The notes under the pieces are model-generated. The model was not told the origin of the DNA, searched no databases, and saw nothing but the letters and a program-made list of their open reading frames with translations. This document shows, piece after piece, positions 33,888-37,112 of a stretch of DNA of 37,112 nt. Source of the DNA: Gelidibacter salicanalis (GTDB lineage: Bacteria; Bacteroidota; Bacteroidia; Flavobacteriales; Flavobacteriaceae); assembly GCF_016469035.1 (NCBI RefSeq), contig NZ_JAEHJZ010000019.1, forward strand, positions 1-37,112. The letters are read 5' to 3'. The first letter of the stretch is position 1; each line of letters begins with the position of its first letter. The translations under genes and the position numbers were made by a program.

Positions 33888-34784
33888 TTATACTTTTTTG
33901 GCAATACGCAGTTTTGCACTTCGCGCCCTACTATTTTCTTTTATTTCCGCTTTTGATGGCACTATTAATCCGCCTACTTTTTTTAACGGCACCTCAAAGT
34001 TCCCATAAACATCACGTTCTGGCTCGCCTTCAAACAATCCATTTCTGATAAACCGCTTTACCAGCCTATCTTCTAAAGAATGGTACGAAATGCAACACAA
34101 ACGACCTTCGGGTTTTAACACCTCGGGCGTTTGTTGTAAAAACTCTTTTAAGACCTCTATTTCTTGATTCACTTCTATGCGAATGGCCTGATAAATTTGC
34201 GCCAACACTTTATTCTCATTTTTATGCTTCACGAACTTTTTCAAGACTTCCTTGAGTTGCTCGCTAGACTTTATAGCTTCGTTTGCACGCTCTTCAATAA
34301 TTACTTTCGCCATTGCTGGTGCTTGACGCAACTCGCCATACTGCAATAACACATCGGCGATTTGTTCTTCTTTATATGAATTGATCACATGAAATGCTGA
34401 CAATTTACTGTCTTGATTCATCCGCATATCCAAATCAGCTTCAAAACGTGTTGAAAATCCGCGTTCAGCTACATCAAACTGATGGGACGACACACCAAAA
34501 TCAGCCAAAATACCATCCACTTGTTTGGCTCCATAAAACCGAAGAAAACGCTTTAAAAATTTAAAATTCTCATTGATTAACGTAAAGCGCGCATCATCAA
34601 TAGTATTTAAAAGCGCATCTTTATCCTGATCAAAGGCGAATAACTTTCCGTTTGGTCCGAGGCGTTTTAGGATCTCTTTACTATGACCTCCACCACCAAA
34701 AGTGACATCTACATAAACACCATCAGGCCTGATATTTAAACCATCCACTGTTTCAGTAAGCAAAACCGGATTATGATATTCCAT
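33888..34784 (-). CDS. rsmH: 16S rRNA (cytosine(1402)-N4)-methyltransferase
   Basis: SAM-dependent methyltransferase of C1402 in 16S rRNA (older name mraW). 298 residues from ATG 34784 (MEYHNPVLLTETVDGL). The SAM site is VYVDVTFGGGGHSKEIL with FAFDQDKDAL after it. GILADFGVSSHQFD and RGFSTRFEADLDMRM are further family motifs, and ISYHSLEDRLVKRFI lies near the C terminus. The frame extends to 34844, but residues before MMTQMEYHNP are not conserved and overlap mraZ; ATG 34796 or 34793 are alternatives. Whichever is used, the start overlaps the end of mraZ by at least 14 bases. Confidence 0.96.
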   Translation of the reverse strand: MEYHNPVLLTETVDGLNIRPDGVYVDVTFGGGGHSKEILKRLGPNGKLFAFDQDKDALLNTIDDARFTLINENFKFLKRFLRFYGAKQVDGILADFGVSSHQFDVAERGFSTRFEADLDMRMNQDSKLSAFHVINSYKEEQIADVLLQYGELRQAPAMAKVIIEERANEAIKSSEQLKEVLKKFVKHKNENKVLAQIYQAIRIEVNQEIEVLKEFLQQTPEVLKPEGRLCCISYHSLEDRLVKRFIRNGLFEGEPERDVYGNFEVPLKKVGGLIVPSKAEIKENSRARSAKLRIAKKV

Positions 34785-35241
34785 CTGTGTCATCATCTTG
34801 TCCCATAACTTCCTCGGCCAAATCTGCAAAATCATCAGCCGCATCGTCTATAGCTTGTTCATATTTATCTTTATCCCAGATTTCCACAATATTAATTGCT
34901 GAAGACACTACGATCTCCTTAGAAATACCAGAAAAACTCATCAAATCCTTCGGAATGAGCAAGCGGCCCGTACTATCTACCTCTACCATTTTCACACCTG
35001 CCGTGAACCGTCTAATAAAATCGTTATTTTTCTTTTTGAAGCGGTTAAGCGTGTTCATTTTTTGCATCAATAATTCCCATTCGACCATTGGATACAATTC
35101 TAAACACGGTTGAAAAACCGCTCTTTTTAAAACAAAACCGTTCTGAAGCGCAGGCAACAGCTGTTTTTTGATCGCAGCAGGTAGCATAAGCCTCCCTTTG
35201 GCATCAACTTTACATTCGTATGTCCCTATTAATGAGTTCAA
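34771..35241 (-). CDS. mraZ: Transcriptional regulator MraZ
   Basis: 156 residues with two AbrB-like SpoVT/MazE halves, each with the D-x-x-G-R motif: DAKGR (13-17) in KVDAKGRLMLPAAIKKQ and DSTGR (89-93) in VEVDSTGRLLIPKDLM. In other bacteria MraZ forms a ring and represses its own dcw operon by binding short direct repeats. Such repeats are present 51-77 bases upstream here. It starts with TTG at 35241 (MNSLIGTYECKVDAKGR), a fit with the family and the only nearby choice. The C-terminal tail is acidic (QDDDTDGIS) and overlaps the rsmH start. First gene of the cluster. Confidence 0.96.
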   Translation of the reverse strand: MNSLIGTYECKVDAKGRLMLPAAIKKQLLPALQNGFVLKRAVFQPCLELYPMVEWELLMQKMNTLNRFKKKNNDFIRRFTAGVKMVEVDSTGRLLIPKDLMSFSGISKEIVVSSAINIVEIWDKDKYEQAIDDAADDFADLAEEVMGQDDDTDGIS

Positions 35242-35274
35242 AAGCTTTTGTTTGTTTTACTAACGACTAAGATT

Positions 35275-35282
35275 CAAATATA
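35275..35282 (-). promoter_or_regulatory. Candidate -7 box of the mraZ promoter
   Basis: TATATTTG on the minus strand fits TAnnTTTG and lies 34 bases before the mraZ start. A TTG lies 25 bases upstream of it, inside the MraZ boxes; this is somewhat longer than the usual spacing. Confidence 0.45.
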
Positions 35283-35291
35283 TTGAAAATA

Positions 35292-35318
35292 TTACCACCT
35301 TTTACCACAATTTACCAC
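35292..35318 (-). promoter_or_regulatory. Candidate MraZ operator: three GTGGTAA boxes
   Basis: On the minus strand GTGGTAA occurs three times with exact 10-bp spacing (plus-strand TTACCAC at 35292, 35302 and 35312). Known MraZ boxes are short G-rich direct repeats set one helical turn apart just upstream of mraZ, so both position and spacing fit. They overlap the presumed upstream promoter element, which suits autorepression. Confidence 0.7.
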
Positions 35319-35503
35319 TTTTGTTGATAAGTTTAGAACTTAGAACACTATTTTCGATAAAATGCACGCTTTAGAAATAAATAAATAGGTCTTTTTCAGG
35401 GAGTTAAAAAGTGGCAGAAATTGGGTTTTTGCCCTGTAGACAACTATTGTACAAGTAATGCGGGGAAACTGCTCAAAAAGAAATAAAATTTGAATGAAAT
35501 AAC

Positions 35504-35511
35504 TATATTTG
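35504..35511 (+). promoter_or_regulatory. Candidate -7 box of the alpha/beta-hydrolase promoter
   Basis: TATATTTG lies 27 bases before the ATG. No well-placed TTG upstream box is seen. The rest of the 297-base divergent region (35242-35538) shows only the mraZ elements. Confidence 0.35.
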
Positions 35512-35538
35512 TTTTTTATGATTAACCACTAACCATTA

Positions 35539-36303
35539 ATGAGACACCTCCTAAAAAAAGAAAAAAATTACAGTTATATTGAAGTAGGCGAAGGCAAACC
35601 GATTATTGTTCTTCATGGATTATTGGGAGGATTGAGTAATTTTGACGCTGTGTTGCATCATTTTGGGAACAAAGGCTATAAAGTTATCATTCCAGAATTA
35701 CCAATATATTCAATGTCATTGTTAAAAACCAATGTCAGAAGTTTTGCAAAGTATCTCCATGAATTCATAACTTACAAAGAGCTCGATGATGTTATATTGC
35801 TAGGAAATTCTCTTGGCGGTCATATAGGACTGTATCACACAAAACTATATCCAGATAAAATAAAAGCACTTGTTATTACTGGAAGCTCTGGTCTGTATGA
35901 AAGCGCCATGGGCAGCGGCTACACTAAACGTCGTGATTATGAAGTTATTAAAAAAAAGGCCCAGGATGTTTTTTATGACCCAAAAGTGGCCACCAAAGCC
36001 ATTGTAGATGAAGTTTACGACACGGTCAATGATAGAAATAAACTAATTAAGACATTAGCCATTGCTAAAAGCGCCATTAGACACAACATGGCCAAAGACC
36101 TCCCTAATATGGATTTGCCCGTGTGCATTATTTGGGGTAAAAATGATATTGTAACACCTCCGGAGGTTGCTGATGAATTTCATCAACTTTTACCAGATTC
36201 TGATTTGTATTGGATTGATAAATGTGGACATGCTGCCATGATGGAGCATCCAGACAAGTTTAATAGCATACTTGCTGAATGGTTTGAGAAACGGGATCTG
36301 TAA
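35539..36303 (+). CDS. Alpha/beta-hydrolase
   Basis: 254 residues, cytosolic. The oxyanion region HGLLGG (26-31), nucleophile elbow GNSLGG with Ser91, acid Asp203 (WGKNDIVTPP) and His231 (KCGHAAMMEHP) form a complete triad on a canonical fold. The lid lies at about 120-190. Similar flavobacterial proteins are found beside mraZ and engB. The substrate, probably an ester or similar small molecule, cannot be told from sequence. It is divergent from the dcw cluster and followed by engB after a repeat-bearing spacer. Confidence 0.9.
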   Translation: MRHLLKKEKNYSYIEVGEGKPIIVLHGLLGGLSNFDAVLHHFGNKGYKVIIPELPIYSMSLLKTNVRSFAKYLHEFITYKELDDVILLGNSLGGHIGLYHTKLYPDKIKALVITGSSGLYESAMGSGYTKRRDYEVIKKKAQDVFYDPKVATKAIVDEVYDTVNDRNKLIKTLAIAKSAIRHNMAKDLPNMDLPVCIIWGKNDIVTPPEVADEFHQLLPDSDLYWIDKCGHAAMMEHPDKFNSILAEWFEKRDL

Positions 36304-36333
36304 CATCAACTGAATGTAAAGTAGGGAGTTTCT

Positions 36334-36389
36334 GACAGATGACGGATGACAGAGGACAGATGACAGATGACAGATGATGGATGACAAAC
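36334..36389. repeat. GACAGAT tandem heptamer array, eight units
   Basis: Units GACAGAT, GACGGAT, GACAGAG, three GACAGAT, GATGGAT, GACAAAC with strict period 7. It lies in the spacer between the hydrolase and engB. It shares its core with the hairpin repeat before ftsZ. Confidence 0.9.
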
Positions 36390-36451
36390 TTAACTAATGT
36401 AATGCTCAATAGGCCAATCTTCGCGACCTTTGCGTTTAAAATCAAAATAAA

Positions 36452-37066
36452 ATGATCATTAAAACTGCCGAATTTATAATGAGCAATTCCGAAGTGAACA
36501 AGTGCCCTAAGGATACATTACCAGAATATGCTTTTATTGGCCGTAGTAATGTTGGCAAGTCTTCATTGATCAATATGCTGACCAACCATAAAAACTTGGC
36601 AAAAACCTCAGGAAGACCTGGAAAAACACAACTTATAAACCATTTTTTAATCAATAAAAATTGGTTTCTTGTTGATTTGCCTGGCTATGGCTACGCCCGT
36701 GTTTCAAAATCTTCTAAAAAGAAATTCCAACAATTTATAACAGACTTTTTTGAAAAGAGACAACAACTAGTAGCGGCCTTTGTACTGATTGACTTACGCC
36801 ATGAGCCTCAAAAAATCGATTTGGAGTTTATGGAATATATGGGCGAGAGCGGTATTCCGTTTTCTATCGTATTTACAAAAGCTGACAAACTAAAGCCGAA
36901 AGCTATAGAGCGTAATGCTGTAGCGTATATGCAAGAACTGCTTAAAACATGGGAAGAAACACCCAATTACTTTATCACCTCTTCTACGTCTGCCGTAGGT
37001 AGAGATGAAGTACTGCAATTTATTGATGAAACAAATCAAGAAATCAATGCTTTGAGACAGGAATAA
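36452..37066 (+). CDS. engB: Ribosome biogenesis GTPase EngB (YsxC/YihA)
   Basis: 204-residue GTPase needed for assembly of the large ribosomal subunit. G1 is GRSNVGKSS (30-38). The switch region SGRPGKTQLINHFLI is typical of the family, G3 is DLPGYGYA, G4 is TKAD and G5 is STSAVGRDE. An N-terminal strand precedes the G domain (MIIKTAEFIMSNSEV). It starts with ATG at 36452 and is complete. It probably shares a transcript with the upstream hydrolase. The remaining 46 bases of the window hold nothing I can identify. Confidence 0.97.
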   Translation: MIIKTAEFIMSNSEVNKCPKDTLPEYAFIGRSNVGKSSLINMLTNHKNLAKTSGRPGKTQLINHFLINKNWFLVDLPGYGYARVSKSSKKKFQQFITDFFEKRQQLVAAFVLIDLRHEPQKIDLEFMEYMGESGIPFSIVFTKADKLKPKAIERNAVAYMQELLKTWEETPNYFITSSTSAVGRDEVLQFIDETNQEINALRQE

Positions 37067-37112
37067 ATTTTAATCTCTAAATGAACAACCTCCACCCAAG
37101 GGTACGAGGTAT

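Noticed and set aside
34797-34844. Longer N terminus of RsmH
   Set aside because: It would overlap mraZ by 74 bases and the residues are not conserved; the family starts near MEYHNPVLL.

Overview
The window is chromosomal DNA from a member of the Bacteroidota, most likely the family Flavobacteriaceae. The reasons are an AT-rich composition, a SusC/SusD pair, promoter-like boxes of the TAnnTTTG type, a dcw cluster with flavobacterial features (long FtsZ, MraY with an extra loop, PASTA-tailed FtsI, meso-DAP-type MurE), and a tyrosine integrase in which Ser replaces the first catalytic Arg. Genus cannot be fixed from what is visible.

Left half (1-18.0 kb), accessory and scarred. A small dimeric alpha/beta-barrel-like protein (89-358) is followed by a decayed IS1595-type transposase and an ISAs1-family element (854-2108) with 17-bp perfect terminal repeats and a frameshifted transposase. 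Next is a metabolic block. It holds a PaaE-like FAD/2Fe-2S reductase, then an operon read right to left of SusC, SusD and a PepSY membrane protein, a divergent LysR regulator, and hutU-hutH for histidine breakdown. From 13.9 to 16.6 kb lies a patchwork: two diverged copies of a ~210-bp AT-rich sequence, remnants of IS200/IS605 and IS256 transposases, a secreted HExxH protein, and the C-terminal stub of a RecG-like/AlbA-type ATP-binding regulator. An integrase follows, directly downstream of the 3' end of tRNA-Arg(TCG). This is the usual layout of an island integrated at a tRNA gene, but no second att copy was found.

Right half (18.1-37.1 kb), core. yqeY is followed, on the same strand, by a complete dcw cluster transcribed from mraZ down to ftsZ: mraZ, rsmH, ftsL, ftsI, murE, mraY, a four-helix-bundle S23-type gene, murD, ftsW, murG, murC, ftsQ, ftsA, ftsZ. 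A strong terminator follows ftsZ. A divergent alpha/beta hydrolase and engB close the window. Several dcw spacers carry tandem repeats with a 7-nt period, and the ftsA-ftsZ spacer carries a 34-bp hairpin-forming repeat. Three 10-bp-spaced GTGGTAA boxes upstream of mraZ look like the MraZ operator.

How the genes may work together. The LysR protein sits between susC and the hut genes, and TTGATAA/TTATCAA sites occur near the susC promoter, upstream of hutH and upstream of the HExxH protein. A shared import-and-degradation regulon is an inference from position and motif, not shown. The dcw genes make lipid II precursors and the divisome. No clearly new multi-gene system was seen. The most unusual signals are the period-7 arrays that supply stop codons and C-terminal codons in the dcw cluster, the S23-type gene inserted in it, and the candidate LysR palindromes.
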